The notes: a model not told the origin generated them from the letters alone. A DNA stretch of 64,000 bases from Cristatella mucedo (GCA_009760855.2 WPIO01000021.1:744001-808000), one strand, 5' to 3'; positions 10,551-42,985 are shown, numbered from the stretch's first letter. Program-made: numbers and translations.

Positions 10551-11866
10551 GGGAGAGCGTTCCCACCACCAACACAATTCACGAAGACGTCTGAAAAACG
10601 ACACTTGTGCGACGAGGTGAGCGGTGGGAATGCCCTGTGAATACATTTGCACTATAATCTGGCGCCGAAACTCTTTCGATCTGTAAAAAGAGGTGGCAGA
10701 GATTTTAGTGCAGGTCTTAAAGCGTTCTGAAATAGAACGGCCTGGCGAGCCCGCTGTAGCGGCTTCCAGCCATACGGTTGCGGTCAGTGGAGGTTTGGTC
10801 ACCGGTGGCTGAGAATTGAAAAGCGAAAGCCGCGACCTTGTAGCCGCGGCCGCTACGGCACTCTGGTGAGACAGGTGATTGCTACGGCTGCAGAACCGTG
10901 GAGACCCACGGCGTCGCCGGCTCAAGTGTCAGTTGGGGTCGGTAGTGTCGACGTCAGGCTGGTAGCTCTCAGCCGCTGTGAGATGGGGCAGGGCTCCCTT
11001 GCAAGACAAGTTACCTGGACGCACAGCACCGTGGGATTCCTGCCACAGAAGTACGGTCGCATACAAAAAAAAAGATTAAATGGTCCCCTGCTTTAATTTC
11101 GGAATGGACTAAACTGACAATTATACAATAAATGTAGAATAAGTAGACGGAGTGAAGAGAGAGAGAGAAACGATTTCTGGCCGGCCTGGCTCATTTGTAC
11201 AATGAGCTTAGCTGGAAAATGGGACGAATGTTCGCTACATCGGCATGTAGTGGATTTTTTCGAGAAACTAAGAATTAAGAGCATGTGCTTAATTAGACCT
11301 ACACGACGTGAAGCTTTCATTTCACGTGAGAATGCGCCGTGAATTGCCCAACTTCGCAGCTGAACTTGTACCTAAATTTATCACACGATCTATCTTTAGC
11401 TGCTCTGAAATGAAAATTCAAGTTAGCCCAAAAAAAAGAGGGGCAGGAAAAGATAAAATGGGTAAATAGATCAGACACGAGGGGAAGAACCTGACCGGTT
11501 GGTCGCTTTTAGTGATTGCACATCAGCACTCTTTCTGCTTTTAATTTTCCGGAGACCAAACCTTTTTGAAAGCACGATTCTAATTTAGCTCGGCCTCGAG
11601 GTCTATCAGTAAATTTGGAGCTCAAACACTAAGGAGTGAATAAAGAATACGTCAGCCTGACTCAGGACACTAATCCCAAAGGAAACACAGTGCGATACAT
11701 ATGCGATTTTTATGCGCAATATTTTCGTTTTACGGCGCTGCCACTCAGGTGGTCTACGCATCATTATGTAGCGGAAAGAAAAAAATGAACGAGCCTAAAG
11801 TGCGCCTAAGATTACCGAGTTAGCGGAGACCGAAGCAAAGCGAGGCGAGCAATTTTACATAACATA
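10551..11866. other. Intergenic; no gene recognised
   Basis: A minus-strand frame 10925-10479 (148 codons) includes a short stretch that could be read as a helix-turn-helix (FRRQIIVQMYSQGI) but lacks any following transposase domain. I see no supported feature. Confidence 0.35.
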
Positions 11867-12004
11867 ATTCATTTGAATAGCTCCCTAAGAGAACTTAATC
11901 TCTATTCAGACGCTTCACATATGCCGCGGGGCTCGAACTCACGACCTCGGCCAGCTCGACCTTAGTGGGGGGGGGGGGGGGTAGCGCCTTAACCACTGGG
12001 CCAT
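11867..12004 (-). mobile_element. SINE-A copy with a G14 run inside
   Basis: aattcatttgaatagctccc, taagagaacttaatctctat and cgcttcacatatgccgcggg followed by gctcgaactcacgacctcgg give the family order; the loop of the tRNA-like head carries a run of G (about 11967-11981) before cgccttaaccactgggcca. Confidence 0.75.
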
Positions 12005-12117
12005 ATTTCTCGATAAACTCGGGGAATACTTAGCAGTGCTCGTCGCACCGGCCGCATTGGTGAGCCCGATCGCCGATGAAGCGGCCTCACCGTCCTATTG
12101 CGTTCAGTTGGCTTCCG

Positions 12118-12265
12118 TGTGTAATGAATGATAAGACGCATCGCAATGAACAGACCACATTTATTGGCAACCACCTTATGTCCGCTCCGGGATCACACTG
12201 TGAGCGAGGCCTCTCCTGATTGGTCACTTTGTTGTGGCTCCGCCCGAAAGCTCTACTATCACACA
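12118..12265 (-). repeat. Candidate 3' LTR of the gypsy element
   Basis: On the minus strand a purine-rich stretch acttggagggaa (polypurine tract) directly precedes TGTGTGATAG, and about 146 bp later the sequence ends in CATTACA, giving a TG...CA unit. It contains an AATAAA poly(A) signal (ccaataaatgtgg). The position after the integrase end fits a 3' LTR. The 5' side of the element ends in the same CATTACA next to the primer-binding site, but sequence beyond those ~8 bases does not match. Confidence 0.55.
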
Positions 12266-12293
12266 TTCCCTCCAAGTAAGAACAGTCTCGTTT

Positions 12294-13547
12294 TCAAAGA
12301 TCTTGCCTTCGGACTGGCTTTACCAGCCTGCGAGACCTTGTTGTCGTTTGACCTTGAGATGTGTGCATCCCATCGGCAATACTTGGAGACTGATCTTGAA
12401 CTGCAGGTGTAGGTTTAGGTAGATGTATGGAACTGCTAGGAGATTCGCTGTCGGTAAACAGTGGATCGGTGTCAATCGGTCGAAGATGCCTTCTGTTCCG
12501 CCGAAGAGTGCTGCCATTGTCAGTCTGCACGACAAACGACCGAGGTGTACTTGCTTGAGCTGTCACCGTTGCATGTGTGCTCCAGCTGTTTTCACCACCA
12601 GTCCGCACTAATACCTGTTGGCCGGGTTGAAGAGGTGGAAGTGGGCGAGCAGAATGATGGCAATCGTGGTAGTGCTGTTGAAGCTCTTTTGCACGGTCGT
12701 CGTTGAGTTGCACCGTTTCCTCTGCAGGCCATTGTTGTTCGACATGCCGAGGGAGCACAGGCAACGTCATCCTAATCTGTCGTCCCATGATCAGTTGTGC
12801 CGGGCTGAAGCCTGTAGAGGTGCAAGGCGTCGACTTCTGAATCATTAATGTGAGGCACGGATCAGGCTGACTCACCATTGATTTGGCAGTTTACACCGCT
12901 CTTTCCACTTCTCCGTTCGCTTGTGGAAAATGTGGGCTGGTCGTAACGTGTTTGAACCCATATCGTCTCGCGAAATCGCGAAATTCGTGAGATGAAAACT
13001 GTGGACCATTGTCAGACTAAAACGACTCTGGTATGCCCCAGCGAGCAAATATGATCTGCGGTTCGGCCACAACTTCTTTGGTCGTCGATTTTGATACTGG
13101 AGTGCTTTCCATATATCGGGAGTAAATGTCGATCACAATCAGGTGCTGTCGTCCCTCGTGTTCGAAGAGATCGGCAGTGACTTGTTGCCAAGGAACACTG
13201 GGCAACGGTGTAGGGATGAGTGGCTCATGTAGTTGTCTCCTCTGGTTCTTTTGACAGAAGCTGCAAGAATCGACAAATGTCTTAACGTATTGGCTAATTC
13301 CTAGCCAGTGTACACACGACCTTGCTCGGTCCCTACATTTGGTCGTCCCCTGGTGGCCGCCGTGGATCCGCTCCAACAGAAAAGCCTGAAGGCTTTGGGG
13401 GATATATATGCGATCGTCATATAGTAGCAAACCATTCGACTCAGAAAGATGACTACATATGGTGAAGTACTTCCGAAAGGTTTCCGGTAGGCCCTTGCTC
13501 GATTTAGGCCACCCTGACAGCATATACTTTATGACAGCCTGTAGCAA
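12294..13547 (-). pseudogene. gypsy integrase domain, disrupted
   Basis: From 13547 downward the frame has the N-terminal zinc-binding region (RIHGGHQGTTKCRDRARSC, later SCSFCQKNQRR: two His then Cys-X2-Cys), the first catalytic Asp in TADLFEHEG, then HLIVIDIYSRYMES, and IIFARWGIPESF followed by a stop. The second catalytic Asp lies just beyond in SDNGPQFSS, and the Glu in [10 protein letters not shown], which is itself followed by a stop. From 12878 to 12294 the C-terminal part continues (GFSPAQLIMGRQIRMTLPVL; QPGQQVLVRT) and ends near the LTR. Integrases insert the cDNA into host DNA; this copy cannot produce a full protein. Confidence 0.88.
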
Positions 13548-13699
13548 TGTCGTCAGCAGTAGCCTGCTTTACTTTGCTCAAGCGAGCTACTGAAAGCGAT
13601 TTAGAAACAACGGTGTCTACGTAGAGTTGAACGGCCTCGGCTTGGTCGTGTTCCTCACTCCTTGCGCAGTGGTGCTCCTGACAACGTATCAGCTATCAC

Positions 13700-14129
13700 A
13701 AGGGTCTTCCTACACGGCATGAGGGTTAAAACGCATCATTCGCATCAATAGGCGTTGGCATCCAACCGGAACCTGGTCAAGGTCCTTAGTCATAAGCAAC
13801 GGAATAAGTGGTTTATGGTCCCAAGGCAGACCAATAAGGAACTGACTGAACTTCTCGCACGCCCACACCGCCGCAAGGCACTCTTTTTCGATCTGAGTGT
13901 ATCTCGTTTCGGCGCCTGACAACGCGCGGGATGCAAATGCGACAGGTCGCACATCTTGCTCTCCCGATCCAGGGCACTGCAGCAGAACGGCACCTAGACC
14001 ATAGCTACTGGCATCTGCACTGACAATCGCCGACTTTTTTGGGTCAACATAAGCCAACACGGGTACCTTTGTTAAAAGCAACTTTCCTTCCCGGAATGCT
14101 TTCTTCTGGCTATCCCCCCCCAGTACCAT
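13700..14129 (-). pseudogene. gypsy RNase H domain
   Basis: Minus frame 14129-13710 encodes LLLTKVPVLAYVDPKKS, then the first acidic block of a Ty3/gypsy RNase H (IVSADASSYGLGAVLLQ), PVAFASRALSGAETRYTQIE with the second acidic residue, and KECLAAVWACEKFSQFL. This is the standard tether plus RNase H arrangement behind the RT. A frameshift separates it from the RT upstream, and sequence for the following linker (13560-13700, with VIADTLS and APLRKE) is also frame-broken. Confidence 0.88.
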
Positions 14130-14163
14130 ACTGAGTCAGACGAGAGGAGATCATTTAGCGGTT

Positions 14164-15284
14164 TCAGACCGTGACCAGATTTGGCACAAACCGGCCGATG
14201 TAGTTCATCATACCAAGGCATCTCTTTAGCTCGGCTATGTTTGTTGGATCAGGGAGGTTGAGGATGGCTTCTATTTTGTCTTCTGACGGCCGGACGCCGC
14301 TGGCATCAATAACATGCCCTAAGAACGTCAAAACTGGCTGGCGGAATATACACTTGTCTCTATTCAACTTTAGGCCCGACTTTGAAATTTCGGAAATAAC
14401 ACGACGCAATCTATCGTCATGCTCAGCCGCCGTCGATTCATAAACCAAACCATCGTCCATATAAATGGCTACACCTTTGATCTCACTCAAGAGGTCGTGC
14501 ATCAGTCGCTGAAAGATCGGCGCGCTAGTAACGCCAATGGGCAGCCGGCGGAAATAAAAACGTCCAAACGGTGTTATAAACGTCGCTAAGTGAGTGCTCT
14601 CGTGGGACAACGGAATAGCCCAAAATCCGCTAGAGGCATCCAACTTTGAGAACATTGTAGCACCAACAAGCTGAGGCAAAATCTCTCATCTGGCGTAGGT
14701 AGCGCATATCTTTCACGAACCACTGCTCGATTTAAGCGCTTCAAATCGACACAAAGGCGCACTTTGCCGTTGGGCTTCAGGACCAGTACGATTGGGGAGA
14801 ACCACTCGGTCGGCTCCGATACACGTTCCACGATGCTGTTCTTCTCCATTCGAAGAAGTTCGTCCTTTACCAAAGGGAACAGCGGTCTGGGTATACGGCG
14901 GGCTGTGTGTACGCAGTATGATTCCACATCAGGTTTGAGACGAATTTTCACCGGCTGGCATCGCATTAATCCGATCTCTCCACATACCGAGTCTCGAAGA
15001 ACAGTCTCCCCTACACTGAGTTTAATCAGTCCGATGCATAGAGAAGCTTGTCGGCTGAGGAGATTATTTCTTGCTCCAGCGACTACGTAAACTGGCAGAA
15101 GATATATCGCTCCTTTGCGCTTTAAGCTAGCTTTGAAGGTACCCTTACAAGCCAGGCGGTTGCCGACGCTGTATAGTTTTGCTGCTGTAGGCTCGAGGCA
15201 AGATGGTCGTAGCAGTCGACCATACGCGTCTTCCGTAATGACGGTTACGTCAGCGCCACTATTAATTTTAAACGGAATGGTCAT
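14164..15284 (-). pseudogene. gypsy protease and reverse transcriptase, frameshifted
   Basis: The frame 15284-14586 starts with MTIPFKINSGADVTVI, where the catalytic D(T/S)G of aspartic proteases is Asn-Ser-Gly, so the active Asp is lost. It continues through the connector (EPTEWFSPIVLVLKPNGK) into RT (VRLCVDLKRLNRAVV, ALPTPDE). Two extra bases near 14685 then shift the frame; the rest of the RT lies at 14679-14164 (FSKLDASSGFWAIPLS, TPFGRFYFRRLPIGVTSAP, catalytic YMDD, LGHVIDASGVRPSEDKIEAI, LGMMNYIGRF). Domains are otherwise complete. Confidence 0.92.
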
Positions 15285-15326
15285 TCCAAAGCCGAAAAAA
15301 ATCCACTTGCCAGGGTGATGATGCCT

Positions 15327-16202
15327 TTATCGACTGGCCTCCACCACTACAGGCTTTGTAACGGCATCCACGATGTAGTTCTCACCGTCGGATTCAGCCG
15401 CGATTTCTCTTATTTTAGCATCAGGTCTTATACGTAATTTGCAACGCAGTGCATAGTGGCCCAACTTCCCACAAGTATTGCAACGGCGGTCGCGTGCTGG
15501 GCAGTGTCCAGGAGTGTGAGCCGAGTTACAGTTTCGGCAGCTGTTAGCTTCTTTTACGTCATCGAAAAGCTTAACTCGCCTACGGTCTGTGCGGCTGCTA
15601 GCCTCTAAGACGCAGGGCTCAGGACAGTCGGTGGACTGCGATCGCCGACGAACCTCAGAGACATCCGAAACCGGGTGCTGCAGACCCAGCTGTGATTTTA
15701 CTGTCCCCGTCTGACGCGCCTTTTGTACTGCCACAGTTAACTTAAGGTCGGGGATTAGTTGCAGGGCTTCTGAAAGTTTGAGGTCAGACAAGCCCACAAC
15801 CAGGCGATCTCTGACCAACTCATCTTTCATGGCACCGTTTTCGCAGTGCGAAGCTAAATCAAGTAGTGTGCGTATGAATGCCTCGGTAGATTCTCCCGGT
15901 TGTTGACAGCGGCTGTTGAACGCAGCCCGATCGTGGATAATATTCCTTTGCGTTATGAAATAATTATCAAATTTGCCCAAGCTGAGATCCAACGTCTTCA
16001 CTTTGTCGACCTCATAGGTAAAGGTGTCGAATATCGCTTCGGCTTGCTCCCCCATGGCGTACAAGAGTGTATTTATCTGTACGTGCTGTTCCTCCGCCGT
16101 CAACTTCGTTGCCGTCACATAATGGCGAAAACGATTTCTCCAAGCCGTTCACAACGCCGGCTCATCAAATGTAAATTCCGCTGGAGGGTTACACTTGGCC
16201 AT
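15327..16202 (-). pseudogene. gypsy gag with CCHC zinc knuckles
   Basis: The ATG at 16202 opens MAKCNPPAEFTFDEPAL followed by a TGA where relatives have Trp; the frame then runs unbroken as HVQINTLLYAMGEQAEAIFD and so on to 15327. Near the C-terminus are two knuckles, CRNCNSAHTPGHC (CX2CX3HX4C) and CNTCGKLGHYALRC (CX2CX4HX4C), which bind the packaged RNA. A TAA separates gag from protease in the same frame, so the two may once have been joined by readthrough or as a fused gag-pol. Confidence 0.9.
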
Positions 16203-16231
16203 CTCTTTGATTTTCAGGGCGACACTCTATA

Positions 16232-16249
16232 ATTTCACCGCTGCCACCA
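16232..16249 (-). other. Primer-binding-site-like sequence of the gypsy element
   Basis: On the minus strand TGGTGGCAGCGGTGAAAT follows CATTACA directly. It begins with TGG, the complement of a tRNA CCA end, and sits 30 bases upstream of the gag ATG, the right place for a gypsy primer-binding site. The tRNA species is not identified. Confidence 0.5.
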
Positions 16250-16519
16250 TGTAATGATACTGTGAAGTCTTGCGTCTTTTGGATTGGTGGATCGGGCTGT
16301 AAGCCGCGCTTGCTTATGGCGATGCTGACGTGTGCGCAAGAAAGCGGCAAGCTTCGCGAACACTCCGTGCCCGCGAGCTCGCGCTCTCGCTAGGAGCAAT
16401 GGACGCCTAAGAAATTTCATTCGATGCGCTCGCTCGGGCTTATCCTACGCGCTCTACGACGGCAGAGTCCACCTCCCTGATGAAAGATTGATCTCGAGTG
16501 GGCAAATGCAGATAATAAC

Positions 16520-16551
16520 GATACATTTGTATGGCGCCCTCAAAGAACTAA

Positions 16552-16630
<79 letters not shown>

Positions 16631-17165
16631 CGTGATGCTGCATATAAAGCATTACCGAATTTTTGATGGTAACATTCGCAAGCAGCAGGCATAGTTTGAG
16701 CAGGTACACGCACACGAAGGACGAATCGCAAAGGCCCACCAAATGGGGAAATAAAAAGGTGCGTTTTAAGCTGTTTTTAAATTTCGTAGTGTCACGGGGC
16801 GTTGCGACGTGCATCGGTAGTGAGTTCTAGGCTTTGGGAGCATACGAACTGAAGGCACGGTCTTAAACGGTTATGAGGTTTGTACGAGGTATGGCTAAAC
16901 GATTCAAGTCAGAACAGAGGATTGTACGATTCTTTGCCTGGTGGGGAGTTGTTCTGATAGGTAGGCTGGAGCCAGAGAATTAAGGGACCTAAAATTAAGT
17001 GGCAGAACCTTGAAGTCAATACGATACCTGATTGGGAGCCAGTGCAGGTCGGCGAGAAGTGATGCGATGTGGCAGCGGCGACGCTAGCAACATACAAGCC
17101 TAGCTGCAGAGTTTAGCACCAACTGTAAGACGCTGATTGCACTCAAGTGTGGGCTGCTAGAATAA
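16520..17165 (-). mobile_element. LINE 3' end with expanded CT/GA tract in its tail
   Basis: Plus-strand atttgtatggcgccctcaaa gaactaaatttctctct is the inverse of the LINE tail; the microsatellite then occupies the GA-rich position of the tail. After it the 3' UTR relics and the C-terminal RT codons follow (rc of 16720-17165 encodes SFNGW-like remnants of the block, DFKVLPLNFR and [13 protein letters not shown]-type remnants). 5'-truncated. Confidence 0.75.
16554..16627 (+). repeat. (CT)37 microsatellite
   Basis: Uninterrupted tc dinucleotides, lying within a LINE tail. Confidence 0.97.
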
Positions 17166-18663
17166 CCACAGTTTTCCCGGGATTCTGGAATGCAACTTAA
17201 TTTTTCTTTTCATTATTTTTCGGATTGAAGAGGCTTCGAGGTGGACCGCGACGCGTATTCACTCTTTGACGAACGCAGCAATTTGTATAGCTTTATTCGT
17301 TGAGGAAGTTGCAGGCTACAGGACTTGGAAATTCTGCCGAGGCTACGGCATCGCAAGCGTAGCGCTGCTCGCGTAGCGCGTAGCTGCGGCTGGTCTACCT
17401 AGCGCGACCAGCTGGCGATTTCTGCGGGCTACCGGCGCGCCCTGGATACCGCAGGAGCGTCGAGCGGGGAGGAGTAGCCCGGGGTCATGGCCGTCGCTGG
17501 GTGCATTCAATGGCTGGGCCAATGGGGTGCGAGCGGCAAGATAAATTCAGTCGGCAACGGCCCTAACCGTAACATCGGGCACTTCTCGCCGCCGAACATT
17601 CGAACTGCCGAGCCTTTCAGCACTTACAGAGTTTGCCAAGCATGAGAGACCATGGTAAGTGGCTTCGTTGGTAAGACCTTGTGAAGCTAGCGGACGCCAC
17701 CGCGAAAGTCAGCACTAACCCGCACACTAACTGCGCACTACTGTCAGCGTGCCTAGTCCTAGTCCTTTCGGATCCAGAGAAACTGGGACACAGCTTCAAA
17801 GGAGCGCTGGCGCTGCAAGTGAATGGCAGTGAAGGAAGGAGCAGCGCTGCCAGAATCTGGATGGTATATGTAAGACGCCTCGGCCGGCGCCCGCTTAAAG
17901 AGGGCGCCGGCCGAGGTGCCGCCGCAGGAGCGGAAGCTGCCCTGAACCTCTCCGCTGAACTCCGCTGACTCTGACTTGAGCTAGCGGCGCTCGTCGTCGA
18001 TACGAACTGAAGTAGTCGGGAGAGTGTTGCGAGGAGCGGCTACCACAAAACTATAATTTGAATTTTTTGAGCCGACCGTTAAATTCGCTCCCGACCGGCA
18101 AATGCCATACGGAATTTGAATTACTCGAGGCTCTCCCCCCCCAAAGCCGGCGAGCGGCGGCCAGCACGGGTGTGTGCGCCGCTTAACGGCTTTCGGTCTC
18201 GCGGCGCGATGTCTCACGCGCGGCTTCGCTTCTCCGGACCGGCGGGCCAGTTGCTCACCTCATCGGTCAGCTGGCCGGTGCTTCCCAATTCAAACGGGTC
18301 CGGAAACCCGTTAAATCGCTGCCGGCTCGGCGAATGTCGGACGAGAGCTCCACGAGTTGTTGTGTGAGCACTCCTCCCGACGTCGGGCATTCGACGGCGC
18401 ACGAAGCTCGGCAAGAGTGCGCCACCAGGCGTGAGCGGCCTCAGCCGCGACGTGGCCGTTGCTGTTTTTTATTCAATAAACCTCGAAGTTCACCGCGTGC
18501 GGAGCGCTCTTGTGTGCATGTCTAGCGACCGAGGTGGCCATGGCTGCCGCCGCTTAGCGTGTTGCGTAGCTTGAATCTCCTTGACCTCCGCCGTTTTTCA
18601 GGCTTTCTAGGCTTCAGCAGCCAACTCTCGTCCTTGCGTGCGGCAGCAGGTGCCCGACAGCGC
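17166..18663 (+). promoter_or_regulatory. CpG-rich segment upstream of CCNF, probable promoter region
   Basis: From about 17300 the base composition becomes markedly rich in CG dinucleotides (for example gctgctcgcgtagcgcgtag, ctaccggcgcgccctgg, gtctcacgcgcggcttcgct), unlike the flanking repeats, up to the cyclin F first exon. No TATA box could be assigned. It includes a perfect hairpin at 17878-17916. An aataaa at 18474-18479 within GC-rich sequence could instead mark an old LTR around 18130-18520, which I cannot confirm. Promoter assignment is an inference from position and CpG density. Confidence 0.45.
17878..17916. other. Perfect 15-bp inverted repeat with 9-nt loop
   Basis: cctcggccggcgccc, loop gcttaaaga, gggcgccggccgagg. 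All 15 bp pair, and most are G-C. It lies about 0.75 kb upstream of the proposed CCNF start. Confidence 0.95.
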
Positions 18664-40197
<21,534 letters not shown>

Positions 40198-40201
40198 TTA
40201 C

Positions 40202-40220
40202 CGTGCCCGTATCGGGCACG
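40202..40220 (+). other. Perfect 8-bp stem-loop just after the CCNF stop
   Basis: cgtgcccg, loop tat, cgggcacg, beginning 4 bases after the TGA. In the 3' UTR of the message. Confidence 0.9.
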
Positions 40221-40669
40221 TCTAAGGCTGTGCTCAAGGAATTCGAGAAAGTGTCGATAAGAGTGAATTGGATGCATGGGCGTTAGGTGTAGCACTATTT
40301 CGATGGTGCTAAATTGTTCCTTCCTGCCAGTTTTTATGGCCCCTGGCATATTGTTAGTTGCTGAAGATCATCTGAAGTGTTTTTGATTTTTCAAGTTTAC
40401 ATGGCATGCATTGTGCATGCTTGTTTTTTCTTTAGGTCCTTTGCTCAGGAATAGCCATCTTTGTTCCTGTAGGCTCTTTAGCAAAACCCGCACACATTTG
40501 TCAATTAAGCAACACCGATATGCGTTCATATGTCGGCATTGCAGACAATAGTACACCCTTATTTCTTTTCACCGGGTGTGCATTTGCCGTCTGAAAGATT
40601 AAGCCTTCTTAACTGATGCAACTCATGCTGCACCACACATCTTTCGCCGACTTAAGACCGCTGTGACAT

Positions 40670-41037
40670 CACAGTTTTATTTTACAATTTTTTTTAACGT
40701 TTTCTGAGCTGAAAACCCTTCCATCAACAGGGGTCTGAGGAAGTGGTGCAACGATTTGAATCAGTTTGGTACGTCTATATGGTTCATGTCGCCGTCGGTA
40801 TGTGGTCTCAGCTATCCAGGGGATGTGCAATTCTTTTAAAGCAGGAAACATGTGAAGCACAGCTGGTGCTGCACATTGATTTGTCATTGGCAAATATGCA
40901 ATACCTGACCTTCTGATGAAAGAGTTTTGTATGTTTTTTAGGAAGGTTATCTTGTTACAAGATAAAGTAGACAATTTTGAGATATAATGTTTCATATTGA
41001 TGCACACACTGCCTGTCAACACATAACATGTGCACAC
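40670..41037 (-). CDS. Unrecognised minus-strand ORF with AATAAA at its end
   Basis: A 122-codon frame with a plausible protein-like stretch (GIAYLPMTNQCAAPAVLHMF, PALKELHIPWIAETTYRRRH, LIQIVAPLPQTPVDGRVFSS). Its 3' end carries AAAATAAAAC on the same strand, a poly(A)-signal-like sequence overlapping the last codons. It could be the last exon of a convergent gene, an old retrocopy, or chance within the CCNF 3' UTR. No family recognised and no splice acceptor confirmed. Confidence 0.2.
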
Positions 41038-42779
41038 TGCCCTAGTGATGCCAAGTCCTTATCTGAGATATGTGTAGGTGCACAGCAGGCAGTCCTACTG
41101 CCTTTGTGATTCTCCCTAGTTGCTCATATTACATGTTTGTACTTGCAATGAAGGAAGCATAGGAGAGGGTAGTTGTCAAGAAGACGAGGCAGTTCCACGA
41201 ATGGGCAGTAACCTTAGAGCTGATGTCGGTAAGTTGACAACATAGACAAAGAGATTATCAGTTGGTGAGTTAATACATCTCGGTGATGTGCTTTCTAGCC
41301 AGAAGGACCAAGTTCATGCACCGTCCAGCCCTTACGTGCCTGAGAGCTGCTCATGAAGCTGAGGAAAAAATGCGCTGTATACACAGGATTAAAGCCAAGG
41401 AGGGACAAAACTTTGAACTTACCTAGAGCAGCTAATCATAGGAGGGCCAAAGGGTGACAACCTGCCTGCCGGCTCTTTTCTGGTTTGTCCGAGGAGTGCT
41501 GAATTTGCCGACACTCCTCCTTTGGTACATCTAAGGGGCCGAGCTGGGAATGACTTCGCTCGACTAGGCTGGAGCTCTTAAAAAGACGAAGTGGGTGTTA
41601 AGAGGACCAAATAAAAGAGCTGTAAATCGGTCAAATCCAGAGCAAGTCGTGCAAGTCTCGGCTTTTATGCCTGCTTACGTGTGGGGCCTTTAATGCGAAT
41701 TTATGGCTGGGTCCTAAGATAAGGATGAAGCAAGTAAAGGTCGAGGTAGCTGGGTCGTGGCAAGACCCCTAACTCACCACGTGGAATACAGCCTTCATTT
41801 TTGTTGGCAGCTGACGATGGAATACATACATCGCCGTGTTTCTTTTTGGGATAGATGCATTTTCCCAGCGTGCTTGCGGCGGAAGATAGTGCAAGTCCAT
41901 GCCGTAAGTAGAATAGGTGATAACGTTCAAAAGCTCAGTAATTAAACCAAGACCAATTGGTACTCGACGCAATTGATGGCTCCGTTAAAGTTAACCACTT
42001 CTATAAAAAAAAAACTTAAAAGCTGCTGCCGGTTAAAAACCAAGTCTTAAATTCGCCAGAGCAAATGTTATCTATTTTTATCGTCGAAACTACGTCAGCG
42101 CGACAGAGTTGCTCATCACCAGCTCCCATACCGACGTCGATCCAACATTTCCTGGGGTCGGCAAAGCAACACTGGAACTGGGAATCTGCAGCAACGATGT
42201 GCAGCGAACCGACTGCTGCACCGTGGCTTCGTGGCCGGAACTAGAGCCAAAGAAAGAGGCAGAAAGTGCAGATATACCCTCCGAGAGGTAATCAGAGTGC
42301 GTTTACAAGTAGCGGTAATGGTATCTGCGCCATTTTTTGTATGACTCGGATTTTATAGCTTTCCACCCACCGACTTTCTCCGGTATCAACAGAAGAAGAC
42401 AATCTCTTGTCAGTAGCGACTGGCCGTAAGTTAGAAAAAACACTCGAAAACTACTTCCTTCATCACTTTTGACCTGCATTTTTAATTAGCTCTTTTAAAG
42501 TATTTCGAGTTCAATGCAATTTTGAACCATCGAGTAGATTGCAGTAGCCCTAGCAGCTGCTATCGAGTAAAAGCTGGCAATGGCCACTGCCACCTCCAGC
42601 CTTACTTGCCCCTCTCGTGGACAGAACACTGGATACGTTCAAGAAGTGCATTTTCGCTGTTTGGTGATAGAACTCGTTATGGCAGTCAAATACCTTGCTC
42701 TATTGAACGTACTGAACCTCTTTGCTGTTAACAGCCACGTGTCCTCTGTATCTGCAGTCATCTCTGCTGCAGTTCTGGT
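41038..42779. other. Intergenic; no gene recognised
   Basis: Possible CCNF 3' UTR or downstream DNA; the first aataaa on the plus strand is at about 41608. A frame around 42080-42290 ending at a gtaatc donor-like site was considered but not supported. Confidence 0.4.
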
Positions 42780-42985
42780 TAAGGGGTTAAGGTGCTTGCC
42801 CTTCACGACCTCAACTACCTTATAGCAATACACAACAACAATACACTCGATAGAGCGCCCTCAGAGAACTCGATCTCTTTCTAGGCGCTTTACATTTGCT
42901 GCAAATGACATGCGGCAGCACAAGTGAAGCGCCTGGGTAGAGATTAAGTTCTCTTAGGGCGCTAAATAAATAAATTTTATTTGTT
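42780..42985. mobile_element. Composite of SINE head piece and two opposed LINE/SINE tails
   Basis: 42780-42825 resembles part of a SINE-A head (ggttaaggtgcttgccctt, cacgacctcaac). 42835-42918 is an antisense LINE tail (gagcgccctcagagaactcg, gcgctttacatttgctgcaa). 42918-42985 is a sense SINE-A tail (gcgcctgggtagagattaag, ttctcttagggcgctaaata). Confidence 0.6.

Larger units (their letters stand above)
12118..16255 (-). mobile_element. Ty3/gypsy LTR retrotransposon, near full length, inactivated
   Basis: Reading down the minus strand from 16249: a primer-binding-site-like sequence, gag with zinc knuckles, protease, RT with YMDD, RNase H, integrase with zinc and DDE motifs, polypurine tract and 3' LTR. 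The order protease-RT-RNase H-integrase identifies Ty3/gypsy. Breaks: a stop early in gag, a TAA between gag and pol, Asp to Asn in the protease active site, a small insertion at the start of the RT palm, further frameshifts before RNase H, and stops around the integrase catalytic region. No matching 5' LTR is visible to the right of 16250, so the copy is either truncated there or that LTR was replaced. Confidence 0.9.

Noticed and set aside
10479-10925. Helix-turn-helix transposase N-terminus on the minus strand
   Set aside because: Only a 14-residue resemblance, with Asn-rich translation of an ATT repeat at one end and no catalytic domain.
42080-42430. Possible two-exon gene (frame ending SADIPSER at gtaatc, then an acceptor ttttatag)
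   Set aside because: The phases do not join without an immediate stop, and neither peptide is recognisable.
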